DNA of 64,000 nucleotides, taken from NCBI GenBank assembly GCA_905176665.1, contig CAJINA010000282.1:47048-111047 (forward strand). Direction: 5' to 3'. Origin of the DNA: Olavius algarvensis Delta 4 endosymbiont (lineage in GTDB: Bacteria; Desulfobacterota; Desulfobacteria; Desulfobacterales; CAJINA01). Under the pieces are notes generated by a model. It searched no databases and was not told the origin of the DNA. It saw only the letters and a program-made list of their open reading frames with translations. Below are positions 8,176 through 17,065 of the stretch, piece by piece (position 1 is the stretch's first letter; every line of letters starts with the position of its first letter). Position numbers and translations under genes: made by a program.

Positions 8176-9318
8176 TTGAATATTCTGATAACCGGCGGAG
8201 CCGGGTTCATCGGTTCCCATACTGCGGATGCCCTCATAAAGGGCGGCCACCAGGTGCGGGTGCTGGACAACCTCCAGAAAACGGTTCATCCCAAAGGAAA
8301 ACCGGACTATCTCAATCCGGCGGTCGAGTTCATTCAGGGTGATGTGCGCCGAAAACCCGATTGGGAAAAAGCCCTGGTTGGTATGGATGCAGTTTATCAT
8401 CTGGCTGCCTATCAGGATTATCTGACTGATTTTTCCAGTTTTTTCCATACCAACGCTGTTTCCACGGCCCTGCTCTACGAAGTCCTGGTCGAAACCGGTC
8501 AGTATCGGGACATGCATAAAATTATCGTGGCAGCCAGCCAGGCGGTGATGGGGGAGGGGCGGTATCATTGCCCTGGCTGCGATCCGGATGCCAAAGCGCC
8601 TGTTTATCCGCAGATTCGCACCGAAACCCAGCTGGCTGCAGGAAAATGGGAGCATGCCTGTCCCGCCTGCAGACAAGACCTTCAATGGCTTGCCTCAGAT
8701 GAGACCGTTATTCAGCCTTGCAACCAGTACGCCCTGTCCAAGCACAGCCAGGAACAGATAACCCTGCAACTGGGCAGGCGCTATGGCATGCCATCGGTAG
8801 TCATGCGCTATTCGATTGTCCAAGGTCCCCGGCAATCGTTTTTCAATGCCTATTCCGGGGCCATGCGCATCTTCGCCCTGGCCCTCTATTTTGGCAAGGC
8901 ACCGACCATCTTCGAAGATGGCCGCCAGGTCAGAGACTTCGTGAATATCGACGACGTGGTGGCAGCCAACCGCCTGGTCCTGGAACATCCGGATGCCGAT
9001 TACCACGAATTCAATGTGGGTGGCGGACAGGCCTGGACAGTGCAGGGCTTTTACGAGACCATGCAGGCCATCACCGGCAAACAGATCGAGCCCATCATGT
9101 CCGGGTACTACCGCTTTGGCGATACCCGGCACATCTTTTCAGATACGACCCGTCTGCAGTCGCTTGGCTGGCAGGCGACGCGTAGCGTGGAAACCAGTAT
9201 TGAAGCTTACTGGTCCTATCTCAACCAGCAGCAGGACATGGAAGACATCCTGGCTTACACCCAGAAGCACATGCAATCGTTGAATGTGATCAGGCAAACC
9301 GGGACGACCTCCGCATGA
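8176..9318 (+). CDS. NAD-dependent sugar epimerase/dehydratase (extended SDR) with CxxC pairs
   Basis: This is an extended short-chain dehydrogenase of 380 residues, starting at TTG, with the Rossmann motif ITGGAGFIGSHTAD at the N-terminus. The catalytic YALSK (Tyr and Lys) follows an AASQAV segment. Between them is an insertion with two CxxC pairs (HCPGC and ACPAC, about residues 135-165), probably a zinc-binding loop; a comparable feature occurs in some dTDP-L-rhamnose 4-epimerases. The substrate is probably a nucleotide sugar, and the flanking heptose genes make a GDP-heptose plausible. It lies 15 bp after hddA and overlaps hddC by 4 bp. The exact substrate cannot be read from the sequence. 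Confidence 0.8.
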   Translation: MNILITGGAGFIGSHTADALIKGGHQVRVLDNLQKTVHPKGKPDYLNPAVEFIQGDVRRKPDWEKALVGMDAVYHLAAYQDYLTDFSSFFHTNAVSTALLYEVLVETGQYRDMHKIIVAASQAVMGEGRYHCPGCDPDAKAPVYPQIRTETQLAAGKWEHACPACRQDLQWLASDETVIQPCNQYALSKHSQEQITLQLGRRYGMPSVVMRYSIVQGPRQSFFNAYSGAMRIFALALYFGKAPTIFEDGRQVRDFVNIDDVVAANRLVLEHPDADYHEFNVGGGQAWTVQGFYETMQAITGKQIEPIMSGYYRFGDTRHIFSDTTRLQSLGWQATRSVETSIEAYWSYLNQQQDMEDILAYTQKHMQSLNVIRQTGTTSA

Positions 9319-10040
9319 AAGCCTTTCTACTGGCAGCCGGGAAGGGGGCCCGGCTGCGGCCTTACACCGACCAACACCCCAAATGCCTCATGCCGATTCA
9401 CGGCAAACCGTTGCTTGAAATCTGGATCGAACTCCTGAAGGGGCACGGCGTTGACAAGGTACTGGTCAATACCCATCATCTTGCGGACCAGGTTAAAAAG
9501 GCAGCGGAACGCCTGCGCGCTGATAAGGCGATGGACATCCTGACCGTACATGAACCGGAATTGTTGGGCAGCGCCGGAACGCTGCTGGCAAATGCGGATT
9601 TCATAGACTCCGGTGAAGATTTTCTGGTCGCCTATGCCGATAATCTTACGGATATGAACCTGTCCGCCATGATAGAATTTCATGGGGAGCACAAGGCGTA
9701 TGGACATGTGTTGACCATGGGGCTGTTCCGAACCGTCGCACCAAAAGCATGTGGAATCGCTACGGTAGATGCAGCCCAAACGGTTATCAGGTTCATGGAA
9801 AAACCAGCAAATCCGGAAAGCAATCTTGCCAATGCCGGTATTTATGTGGCAACATACAACGTTTTAGAGACCTGCCAGTCAATTCGGCAGGCCAGCGGTC
9901 CGGGCATTTTGGATATCGGTTTTCATATCCTGCCTGAACTGGTTGGCCGGATGGGCGGTTTCGAAATCAAGGAAACCCTGATCGACATCGGCACCGTGGC
10001 GGCCTACGAGCAGGCGCTTGCAATATGGCCCCGGGAATAA
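9315..10040 (+). CDS. hddC: Sugar-1-phosphate nucleotidyltransferase, probable HddC
   Basis: The 241-residue nucleotidyltransferase begins MKAFLLAAGKGARLRPYT, the nucleotide-binding signature, then PKCLMPI.GKP. Metal-binding and sugar-binding segments follow: ADNLTDMNL, MEKPANPES, and NAGIYVA near the end. Its likely reaction is joining GTP to D-glycero-alpha-D-manno-heptose 1-phosphate, given hddA and gmhA in the same block. A mannose- or glucose-1-phosphate enzyme has the same motifs. The start overlaps the SDR stop by 4 bp, and gmhA follows after 10 bp, so the four genes form one unit. Confidence 0.8.
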   Translation: MKAFLLAAGKGARLRPYTDQHPKCLMPIHGKPLLEIWIELLKGHGVDKVLVNTHHLADQVKKAAERLRADKAMDILTVHEPELLGSAGTLLANADFIDSGEDFLVAYADNLTDMNLSAMIEFHGEHKAYGHVLTMGLFRTVAPKACGIATVDAAQTVIRFMEKPANPESNLANAGIYVATYNVLETCQSIRQASGPGILDIGFHILPELVGRMGGFEIKETLIDIGTVAAYEQALAIWPRE

Positions 10041-10050
10041 AAGGAGATGA

Positions 10051-10647
10051 ATGATGGATTTTGGTAAATTTGCGACCAGCTACCTGCAGGAACTCAAATC
10101 GGTCCTCGACGAATTTGACACCGATCGATTTGTACAACTGGTGCAGGCACTGCTGGCAGCCTATGAAAATGACAAGACGATCTTTATCATGGGTAACGGT
10201 GGCAGCGGGTCGACCGCTTCCCATTTTGTCTGTGACCTCAATAAGGGCTGCTGCCTCGATTTGGAGAAAAAATTCAAGGTCATGTGTTTGAACGACAATC
10301 TGCCCAGCCTGATGGCCTATGCCAACGATATGTCGTATGAGGCGGTTTTCGTTGAACAGTTAAAGAATTTTTTCAAAGAAGGCGATCTGGTCATCGGGAT
10401 TTCGGGCAGCGGCAATTCCGAAAATGTACTCCAGGCCATCCGTTATGCGGGGGCCAACGGTGGTAAAACCGCCGGCATCTCAGGATACGCCGGCGGCAAG
10501 TTGGCCGACCTGGTCGACATTCCGTTCGTGGCCCGGATAGATGATATGCAAAAGGTCGAAGATGTACACATGATCATCGTACACATTATAATGCAGGCTG
10601 TGTATGCAAAGCTGCATCCCGGGGATGCAGCCGGAAAACCCTGTTAG
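10051..10647 (+). CDS. gmhA: Phosphoheptose isomerase GmhA
   Basis: GmhA converts sedoheptulose 7-phosphate to D-glycero-D-manno-heptose 7-phosphate, the common precursor of ADP- and GDP-heptose. The 198-residue SIS-domain protein shows GNGGSGSTASHF (about 47-58), GISGSGNSENVLQA and the C-terminal VEDVHMIIVHII helix, all typical. There are two adjacent ATGs (10051 and 10054); AAGGAG at 10041 is better spaced for the second. No gmhB phosphatase gene is visible in the window, so that step must be encoded elsewhere. Confidence 0.92.
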   Translation: MMDFGKFATSYLQELKSVLDEFDTDRFVQLVQALLAAYENDKTIFIMGNGGSGSTASHFVCDLNKGCCLDLEKKFKVMCLNDNLPSLMAYANDMSYEAVFVEQLKNFFKEGDLVIGISGSGNSENVLQAIRYAGANGGKTAGISGYAGGKLADLVDIPFVARIDDMQKVEDVHMIIVHIIMQAVYAKLHPGDAAGKPC

Positions 10648-10729
10648 GTTTGCCTGCAAGTAGTGCCTGCAAACAAACGGAACCCGCTGTTCATCGGTGG
10701 GCATTGAATTAACCTACATGGAAACGAAC

Positions 10730-11695
10730 ATGGATAAAAAGATACGGGCGGCCGTCGTTGGGGTCGGTTACCTTGGAAAGTTTCATGCCGAAAAATATGC
10801 GGCCATGGCTAATGTCGACCTGGTCGGGGTGGTGGACGCGGAAAAGACGCGCGCGGAGGCCGTAGCGGCGAAGGTCGGTACAACGGCCTTTACCGATTAC
10901 CGTGATCTGTTGGGGAAGGTCGATGCCGTCAGCGTGGTGGTGCATACACCGGCCCATTTCGAGGTAAGCCGAACCTTTTTGGAGAACAATGTGGACGTTC
11001 TCATTGAAAAGCCCATGACCACCGACCTCGCGGAGGCGGACCAGTTGATCGATATCGCGGCGCAGCGCGACCTGATTATTCAGGTGGGCTACCTGGAACG
11101 TTTCAACCCGGCCGTTGTGGCCCTGCGCGATATCATCAAGCAGCCCATGTTCATTGAGTCCCATCGACTGAGTATCTATAAGCCGCGGTGCACCGATGTG
11201 AGCGTCGTTCTGGATCTTATGATTCACGATATTGATATTATTCTTAATTTTGTCAATTCGAAGGTCAAGTCGATTCATGCCGCGGGCATTCCGGTCATAT
11301 CCGCCGAGGTGGATATTGCCAATGCCCGGCTTGAATTCGCCAACGGGTGTGTGGCCAATGTTGCCGCCAGCCGCATTTCAACCCGTAATGAACGTAAAAT
11401 TCGTATATTTCAGCGTGATGCCTATATGTCTGTGGATTTTGCCAATCATAACATCACGCTGGTGCGGCAGGCCGAGGAGGGCAACAACGACCTGGTGCCC
11501 GGAACCGATATCCGGCAACTATCCTTTGACAGCGGGGATGCCCTGGACGACGAAATCCGCGCTTTTGTACAATCCGTCAGCCAGCGTTCAACGCCGGAAG
11601 TGACCGGCAAGATGGGGCGGGACGCGCTGGACATTGCGCTGAATATCATGAATCAGATCAGCAAAACCAGTGGACAGTTTCAACTGGGATCTTAG
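10730..11695 (+). CDS. Gfo/Idh/MocA-family oxidoreductase
   Basis: The product is a NAD(P)-dependent oxidoreductase with the N-terminal Rossmann motif AAVVGVGYLGKFHAEKYA, a VHTPAHFEVS segment, and EKPMTTDLAEAD, which carries the family's EKP motif. I start it at the ATG at 10730 (MDKKIR); in-frame starts at 10697 and 10718 are possible. The length is 321 residues. Genes of this family commonly sit between lpxI and lpxB in related bacteria, which suggests a lipid A or sugar-nucleotide substrate. No GnnB-type aminotransferase is present here, so GnnA-like amino-sugar synthesis is not supported. It overlaps lpxB if lpxB starts at GTG 11670. Confidence 0.8.
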   Translation: MDKKIRAAVVGVGYLGKFHAEKYAAMANVDLVGVVDAEKTRAEAVAAKVGTTAFTDYRDLLGKVDAVSVVVHTPAHFEVSRTFLENNVDVLIEKPMTTDLAEADQLIDIAAQRDLIIQVGYLERFNPAVVALRDIIKQPMFIESHRLSIYKPRCTDVSVVLDLMIHDIDIILNFVNSKVKSIHAAGIPVISAEVDIANARLEFANGCVANVAASRISTRNERKIRIFQRDAYMSVDFANHNITLVRQAEEGNNDLVPGTDIRQLSFDSGDALDDEIRAFVQSVSQRSTPEVTGKMGRDALDIALNIMNQISKTSGQFQLGS

Positions 11696-12866
11696 CGACG
11701 GGGCTACCAAACTGAAAAAGATCATGATCATAGCCGGGGAGGCTTCCGGCGATTTGCACGGTGCCAGACTGGCCAGGGCCCTGCGCCAAAAAGATGCGGA
11801 CCTTTTCCTGTTCGGAATCGGTGGCGAGTCCCTGAAGGCTGCCGGTGTGCGGATTCTGGTGGGCGCTGCCAGCCTGGCTGTGGTCGGCATCACCGAGGTA
11901 GTCTTTAAGCTGGCCAGCCTGCGGCAGGGCATGCGCACGGCCAAACAGGCATTGCACCGCCTAAAACCCGATCTGTTGATTCTGATAGATTTTCCCGATT
12001 TTAACCTGCACCTGGCCGCTGCCGCCAAAAAAGAGAATATTCCCATACTCTACTATATCAGTCCGCAAATCTGGGCCTGGCGTACCCGTCGCGTTCGGAA
12101 AATCGGTGCGCTTGTGAATCATGTGGCCGTAATTCTGCCTTTCGAGGAACAGTTTTATCGCGACCATCATGTTCCGGTTACCTTTGTGGGCCATCCTCTG
12201 CTCGATGCGGCCTTGCCGCCTGCACCTGCCTTCCGGTCTATGGATCCTCCGGAAGTGTTCAGCATCGGGCTACTGCCGGGTTCGCGTGATCGGGAAGTTG
12301 ATAGCCTGCTGCCGGTCATGCTCGAGGCTGCCGATGAACTGGCCCGGCGCGGCCGTCCAGTGCGGTTTGTTATTTCAAAGGCGCCTACAGTGGCCGACGC
12401 TGCCTATCGGGATATCATTGCCAGACAAGCCCTGCAGGCCCCATGTGATCTCCAGACCGGACCGGTAAGCGAAATATTTACGACTTGCGATCTCGTGGTG
12501 GCCGCCTCCGGAACCGTAACCCTTGAAGCGGCGATTGCGGGGGTGCCCATGGTGATCATTTACAAGGTGTCGAATCTGAGCTACCTGCTGGCGCGGTTGC
12601 TGGTAAAGGTAAACCATATCGGACTGGTCAACCTGATCAGTGACGAACCGGTGGTCACCGAACTGGTACAAGATCACGCTACCGCTGGAAATATAGCCGC
12701 GGAGGTGGACAGGCTCATTTCCAATCCGGCGGGTCTCGAACGGATGCGCGCCAGATTGCGCGGTATTCGCAAAAAGCTTGGCGGACCGGGTGCTTCAGAC
12801 CGTGTGGCCCATATCGCCCTGAAATTGATAGCAAAAAGGGAACGTGGACAATATGCGCCTTTTTAA
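11670..12866 (+). CDS. lpxB: Lipid A disaccharide synthase LpxB
   Basis: LpxB joins lipid X and UDP-2,3-diacylglucosamine into the lipid A disaccharide at the inner membrane. The conserved start MIIAGEASGDLHGA appears from residue 19, so translation may instead begin at the ATG at 11724; the GTG at 11670 overlaps the upstream gene by 26 bp and lacks a clear ribosome site. Other hallmarks are IDFPDFNLHLA, YYISPQIWAWR, FEEQFY and LLPGSRDREV, followed by AASGTVTLEAAIAGVPMV for UDP binding. The 398-residue length (380 from the later start) is normal. msbA overlaps its end by 23 bp. Confidence 0.94.
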   Translation: MDSFNWDLSDGATKLKKIMIIAGEASGDLHGARLARALRQKDADLFLFGIGGESLKAAGVRILVGAASLAVVGITEVVFKLASLRQGMRTAKQALHRLKPDLLILIDFPDFNLHLAAAAKKENIPILYYISPQIWAWRTRRVRKIGALVNHVAVILPFEEQFYRDHHVPVTFVGHPLLDAALPPAPAFRSMDPPEVFSIGLLPGSRDREVDSLLPVMLEAADELARRGRPVRFVISKAPTVADAAYRDIIARQALQAPCDLQTGPVSEIFTTCDLVVAASGTVTLEAAIAGVPMVIIYKVSNLSYLLARLLVKVNHIGLVNLISDEPVVTELVQDHATAGNIAAEVDRLISNPAGLERMRARLRGIRKKLGGPGASDRVAHIALKLIAKRERGQYAPF

Positions 12867-14619
12867 ATTCGAAATAAAGGAGCGGCATCGCCAGGTCTAC
12901 CGGATGATTATGGAAAACCGGTTCAGGCTGTACCTGGCCATGCTCTGTTCTTTGGCCATCGCGGTCAGTATGGCCGCCATGGGCTATCTCATCGAACCGG
13001 TGATCGACCGGATCTTTGTCGACAAGGACATCGAGAAGTTGTTTTTACTGCCCCTGCTGGTTCTGGCGGTTTTCACGCTCAAAGGCGTCGGCATGTACGG
13101 TCACGACTATTTTATGAATTATGTGGGTGAGAGTATCATCCGGCGCATGCGCGAGGAGTTGTTCGATAAGATAATTGATTTACCCATGGCGTTTTTTCAG
13201 AAAGAGCGCACCGGACGGCTCATGTCCCGGATTACCAATGATGTCGCAATCGTTAAAGCCATGGTGTCCACTGCCGTAACAGCTGCTTTCCGGGACTTTT
13301 TTACGATTGTGGGTTTAACCGCGGTTATTTTTTACCGGGATTGGAAAATGGCGCTGATTGCCTTTTTCGTTCTGCCGGTGGCTTTCTATCCGGTCATTTC
13401 TTTAGGGCGTCGGGTTCGGCGGGTCAGTACCGGGTGCCAGGAGGCCATGGCCGAACTCTCATCGTTTCTGCATGAGGCCTTTGCGGGCATAAAGATCGTC
13501 AAAGCCTTCGGAATGGAGCCCCACGAGAAGAAGCGATTCAAAAACAGAACCCGGGAGCTCTTCACGCTTGAGCTAAAGGGGGTCATCGTTAGAGCACTCG
13601 GTTCCCCAATCATGGAGTTTTTAGGTGGGATCGGGATTGCTTTTATTATCTGGTATGGCGGCTCCGGGGTTATCAAGGGAGAGTCTACGCCCGGTATGTT
13701 CATGAGTTTCCTGGCCTGTGTCATGTTGCTGTATGAGCCTGTTAAAAAGCTCAGTGGTTTGAATAACGCTCTGCAGGTGGGGATGGCCGCAGTGGACCGG
13801 GTCTTTGAAATTATCGAATCCGAATCCAACATTCAGGACCCGGTCAATCCCCGGCCTATTAAGAGCGGGGCCCACACCGTGCAGTTTGATAAGGTCAATT
13901 TCGGATACGATCGTGACATGGTTCTCAAAGATGTGAATCTTGAGGTGCAAAAGGGCGAAATTCTCGCGTTGGTCGGAATGAGCGGTGGCGGCAAGTCTTC
14001 CCTGGTGAGTCTGATTCCACGGTATTACGATGTTTTAGAAGGCCGTGTCATGATCGACGGGGTCGATATTCGGGATTTTGCGGTCAAAGATTTACGTCGC
14101 GAGATTGCTATCGTGACGCAGGAACCAATCCTGTTCAATGATACCATTCGCAATAATATCGCCTATGGCAATTCGGCCGCCTCTGAGGAAGACATCGTCA
14201 AAGCCGCGCAAGCGGCTTACGCGCATAATTTCATCGAATCCTTCCCCCAGGGGTATGAAACCGTTATCGGTGAACTTGGCGGAAGGCTGTCCGGAGGTGA
14301 AAAGCAACGCTTGTGCATAGCCCGCGCCCTGCTGAAAAACGCCCCCATCCTCATTTTGGACGAAGCTACCTCTTCACTGGATACCGAGGCGGAGGCTCTG
14401 GTCCAAAAGGCGCTGGAAAACCTGATGAAAGGTCGTACGACCTTTGTCATAGCCCACAGGCTTTCCACCATCGGTTATGCCCATCGCATTATCGTCGTTG
14501 TGGATGGCAGGATCGTGGAGGAGGGTACCCACGATGAATTGATGGCCTGCAGCGGTGAATACTGCAAGCTTTATCAGATGCAGATTGGAAATAACGGGGG
14601 AGACTGGGTCGAGGCGTAA
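12844..14619 (+). CDS. msbA: Lipid A export ABC transporter MsbA
   Basis: This is a half-size ABC exporter of 591 residues that flips lipid A-core across the inner membrane. The membrane domain (about 1-320) has six predicted helices, with the MAFFQKERTGRLMSRITNDV coupling region. The ATPase domain carries Walker A GMSGGGKSS near 377-385, the signature LSGGEKQRLCIARALL near 480, Walker B ILILDEATSSLD near 500 and the H-switch AHRLST. The start is either GTG 12844 or ATG 12853, both inside the end of lpxB. Position after lpxB supports MsbA rather than another exporter. Confidence 0.92.
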   Translation: MDNMRLFKFEIKERHRQVYRMIMENRFRLYLAMLCSLAIAVSMAAMGYLIEPVIDRIFVDKDIEKLFLLPLLVLAVFTLKGVGMYGHDYFMNYVGESIIRRMREELFDKIIDLPMAFFQKERTGRLMSRITNDVAIVKAMVSTAVTAAFRDFFTIVGLTAVIFYRDWKMALIAFFVLPVAFYPVISLGRRVRRVSTGCQEAMAELSSFLHEAFAGIKIVKAFGMEPHEKKRFKNRTRELFTLELKGVIVRALGSPIMEFLGGIGIAFIIWYGGSGVIKGESTPGMFMSFLACVMLLYEPVKKLSGLNNALQVGMAAVDRVFEIIESESNIQDPVNPRPIKSGAHTVQFDKVNFGYDRDMVLKDVNLEVQKGEILALVGMSGGGKSSLVSLIPRYYDVLEGRVMIDGVDIRDFAVKDLRREIAIVTQEPILFNDTIRNNIAYGNSAASEEDIVKAAQAAYAHNFIESFPQGYETVIGELGGRLSGGEKQRLCIARALLKNAPILILDEATSSLDTEAEALVQKALENLMKGRTTFVIAHRLSTIGYAHRIIVVVDGRIVEEGTHDELMACSGEYCKLYQMQIGNNGGDWVEA

Positions 14620-14652
14620 CCGGTTTTTTATCATCGTCGCAATCAAGAAAGC

Positions 14653-16242
14653 ATGCGATTATCGCCTTGGTGGAAAGGGGCCGCATCCATTTTACAGATA
14701 ATGCCGAAACCGTTTGAATCAAAACCGTATCTCCTTTTCCTGGCGGCCATTGTGCTCTTCAGCCTCTTTGCAGGCCTGGGAAGTGTGCCTCTGTTCGATG
14801 AAGATGAGGGCGCCTATTCAGAGGTGGCGCGGGAGATGATCGTAAGCGGTGACTTCGTGACGCCCCGTCTCAACGGCGAAACCTTTTTTCACAAACCCCC
14901 CATGATATACTGGGCCCAGGCGGCCAGTGTCGGCCTCTTCGGGCTGAACGAGTTTGCCCTGCGCCTGCCCTGTGCCCTGGCATCGTTGGTCTGGGCGCTG
15001 ATGCTGTTCAGGTTTACCAGCCGCCACTATAATGGTCAGGTGGCCTGGTACGCCGTGCTCTTCATGGTGACCTCGCTGCAAACCAGTATCGTAGCCAAAG
15101 CTGCTTTAGCGGATGCATTTTTAAACCTGTTCGTCACCCTGTCCATGTTCTGCATTTATGACTATTACCGGCACCAGCACCGTCGCAGCATATACCTGAC
15201 GTTTATCTTCCTGGCCCTGGGGTTTCTGTCCAAAGGTCCCATTGCCATTTTGATACCCTTGGGCGCCAGCGGTCTTTTCTTCGGTCTCAAAGGCCGTTGG
15301 AAGATCTGGTTTAAGGCGATCTTCAACCCGGTTGGCTGGGGGGCGCTGCTGGTCATTGCTCTGCCGTGGTATGTGGCCCTGTACCGCCAACATGGGCCCG
15401 GCTTCATCGATGAAATCTTTTTTACCCACAATGTGGCGCGTTTCCAAACCGCGTTCGAGGGGCATTCGGGCTCGATTTTTTACTACCTGCCCGTTATTTT
15501 ACTCGGCATGCTGCCCCATACCGCATTTCTATTGAAAGCTTGCCTGGGGCTGAAGAAAATGGTCCAAAACGATCTCAACCTTTATCTGGCGGTCTGGTTC
15601 GGGTTTGTCTTGATTTTCTTTTCCCTGGCCGGTACGAAGTTGCATCACTACATTGTCTATGGGTACATCCCCCTGTTTCTTTTCATGGCGCAGGCGGCTG
15701 AAGAGGTTCGTCATTTTGTCTATCAGCTTGTCTGGCCCCTCGGATTTATCCTGGTGCTGTTCTTTCTACCGCAGATTGCCGTGCAGGCGCAGCCGTATAT
15801 CAAGGATGAATTCGCAGGCCTGGTGGTGGCCGGGGCCCTTGACAATTTCGGGTGGGGATACCGGCTGGCCCTCGGGTTGGCGTTATTGGCCCTGTTTGGC
15901 CTCCCGTTTTATAAAACGCTCTCGAAAGCGGCACGGACCGCTTTTATTGGTGCCGTTGTGCTGGCGGTCACCCATGTTCTGGTACTGCCCATCGCCGGTC
16001 GCATCATGCAGCTACCGGTCAAGGAAGCAGCACTGATCGCCAAAGCACAGAACTACCAGGTCAATATGTGGCAGATGAGCTACCACTCTTTCAGTGTCTA
16101 CCGCCAGGGGTTGGTGCACAAGGGGCAGCCGGCCAGCGGAGACATTGTGATTACCAAAATTAATAAACTGAAAGACGTACGCCAATATAAAGTGCTGTAT
16201 CAAAAACACGGTATCGTCCTGGTCCGGATTGTAGAACTATAA
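14653..16242 (+). CDS. ArnT/PMT-like glycosyltransferase (GT39/83), membrane
   Basis: This is a multi-spanning membrane glycosyltransferase of 529 residues using a polyprenyl-phosphate sugar donor. After the first membrane helix comes LFDEDEGAYSEVAREM, with the acidic pair characteristic of ArnT/PMT enzymes, then FFHKPPMIYWAQA. At least ten further hydrophobic segments follow, with a soluble C-terminal tail (about 460-529). ArnT adds 4-amino-arabinose to lipid A, but the family is broad and the sugar cannot be told here. An alternative ATG at 14701 would trim 16 residues. It stands 33 bp after msbA and before a polyprenyl-phosphate glycosyltransferase that could make its donor. Confidence 0.8.
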   Translation: MRLSPWWKGAASILQIMPKPFESKPYLLFLAAIVLFSLFAGLGSVPLFDEDEGAYSEVAREMIVSGDFVTPRLNGETFFHKPPMIYWAQAASVGLFGLNEFALRLPCALASLVWALMLFRFTSRHYNGQVAWYAVLFMVTSLQTSIVAKAALADAFLNLFVTLSMFCIYDYYRHQHRRSIYLTFIFLALGFLSKGPIAILIPLGASGLFFGLKGRWKIWFKAIFNPVGWGALLVIALPWYVALYRQHGPGFIDEIFFTHNVARFQTAFEGHSGSIFYYLPVILLGMLPHTAFLLKACLGLKKMVQNDLNLYLAVWFGFVLIFFSLAGTKLHHYIVYGYIPLFLFMAQAAEEVRHFVYQLVWPLGFILVLFFLPQIAVQAQPYIKDEFAGLVVAGALDNFGWGYRLALGLALLALFGLPFYKTLSKAARTAFIGAVVLAVTHVLVLPIAGRIMQLPVKEAALIAKAQNYQVNMWQMSYHSFSVYRQGLVHKGQPASGDIVITKINKLKDVRQYKVLYQKHGIVLVRIVEL

Positions 16243-16298
16243 GGGCTCGGCACTGGCCGGCCAGCGTCTCCTAGAACGGGACGAACAGGTTCAATTCA

Positions 16299-17021
16299 AT
16301 GGAAAACGACATCTATCTGAGTATTATCATTCCGGCCTACAACGAAGAAGATCGGATCGTCATGACACTGGACCAGACAGCGGCTTACCTGGCCCGACAG
16401 GCCTACCGTTCCGAAATCCTGGTGGTCAGCGACGGCAGTTCCGATGATACCGGTCGGGTAGTGAACGGGTATACCTCGAATGAAAAAACGGCCATCCGAT
16501 TTCTGGAGTATTTTCCCAACCGGGGCAAGGGCTATGCGGTCCGCTACGGCATGTGCCGGGGCAGCGGAAAGTACATCATGTTCATGGATGCGGATTACTC
16601 GGTTCCAATAGAAGCCGTCGAACCGGCCCTGGATCAGTTGGCGGGCGGGTTTGACGCGGCCATTGCTTCGCGGGCCTTGCCGGAATCAAACGTCGTCTAT
16701 CACCAGAACTTCTTCAGGGAACTGTCGGCCAAGCTCTATACCTTTATCCAGAATACCTATCTCGGGTTCAATTACCCGGATACCCAGTGCGGTTTCAAAA
16801 TCTTTACCCGCGGGGCGGCCCACGATCTGTTTGCCCAGCAGCGGCTGGACAGCGTGATCTTCGATCCGGAAATACTATGGCTGGCCAAACGCGGCGGCTA
16901 TCGCGTGGCCCAATTCCCCGTGGACTGGACCCACATGGAAGACTCCCGGATCCAATATGACAACCTGCGCAAGTCCCTGTTTGTGTTTCAGGAGCTGTTT
17001 CGCATCAAATCCCTGCATTGA
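16299..17021 (+). CDS. GT2 glycosyltransferase, dolichyl/polyprenyl-phosphate sugar synthase type
   Basis: This is a GT-A fold family 2 glycosyltransferase of 240 residues. It shows LSIIIPAYNEEDRI, the nucleotide-binding VVSDGSSDDTGRV, NRGKGYAVRYGM and the metal-binding FMDADYSVP. This pattern matches Alg5-like polyprenyl-phosphate glucosyltransferases. No C-terminal membrane helices are visible, unlike ArnC or GtrB. The likely role is making a polyprenyl-phosphate sugar for the two GT39 enzymes on either side. It converges with the minus-strand GT39 gene, with 44 bp between the stops. Confidence 0.8.
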   Translation: MENDIYLSIIIPAYNEEDRIVMTLDQTAAYLARQAYRSEILVVSDGSSDDTGRVVNGYTSNEKTAIRFLEYFPNRGKGYAVRYGMCRGSGKYIMFMDADYSVPIEAVEPALDQLAGGFDAAIASRALPESNVVYHQNFFRELSAKLYTFIQNTYLGFNYPDTQCGFKIFTRGAAHDLFAQQRLDSVIFDPEILWLAKRGGYRVAQFPVDWTHMEDSRIQYDNLRKSLFVFQELFRIKSLH

Positions 17022-17065
17022 AACCGTAAATTGAATTCCGCGAATATACGGTCTGGCGTAAATCG

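Noticed and set aside
17022..17065. Short inverted repeat ACCGTA/TACGGT between convergent genes as a terminator
   Set aside because: The stem is only six bases with a long loop and no T-run follows.
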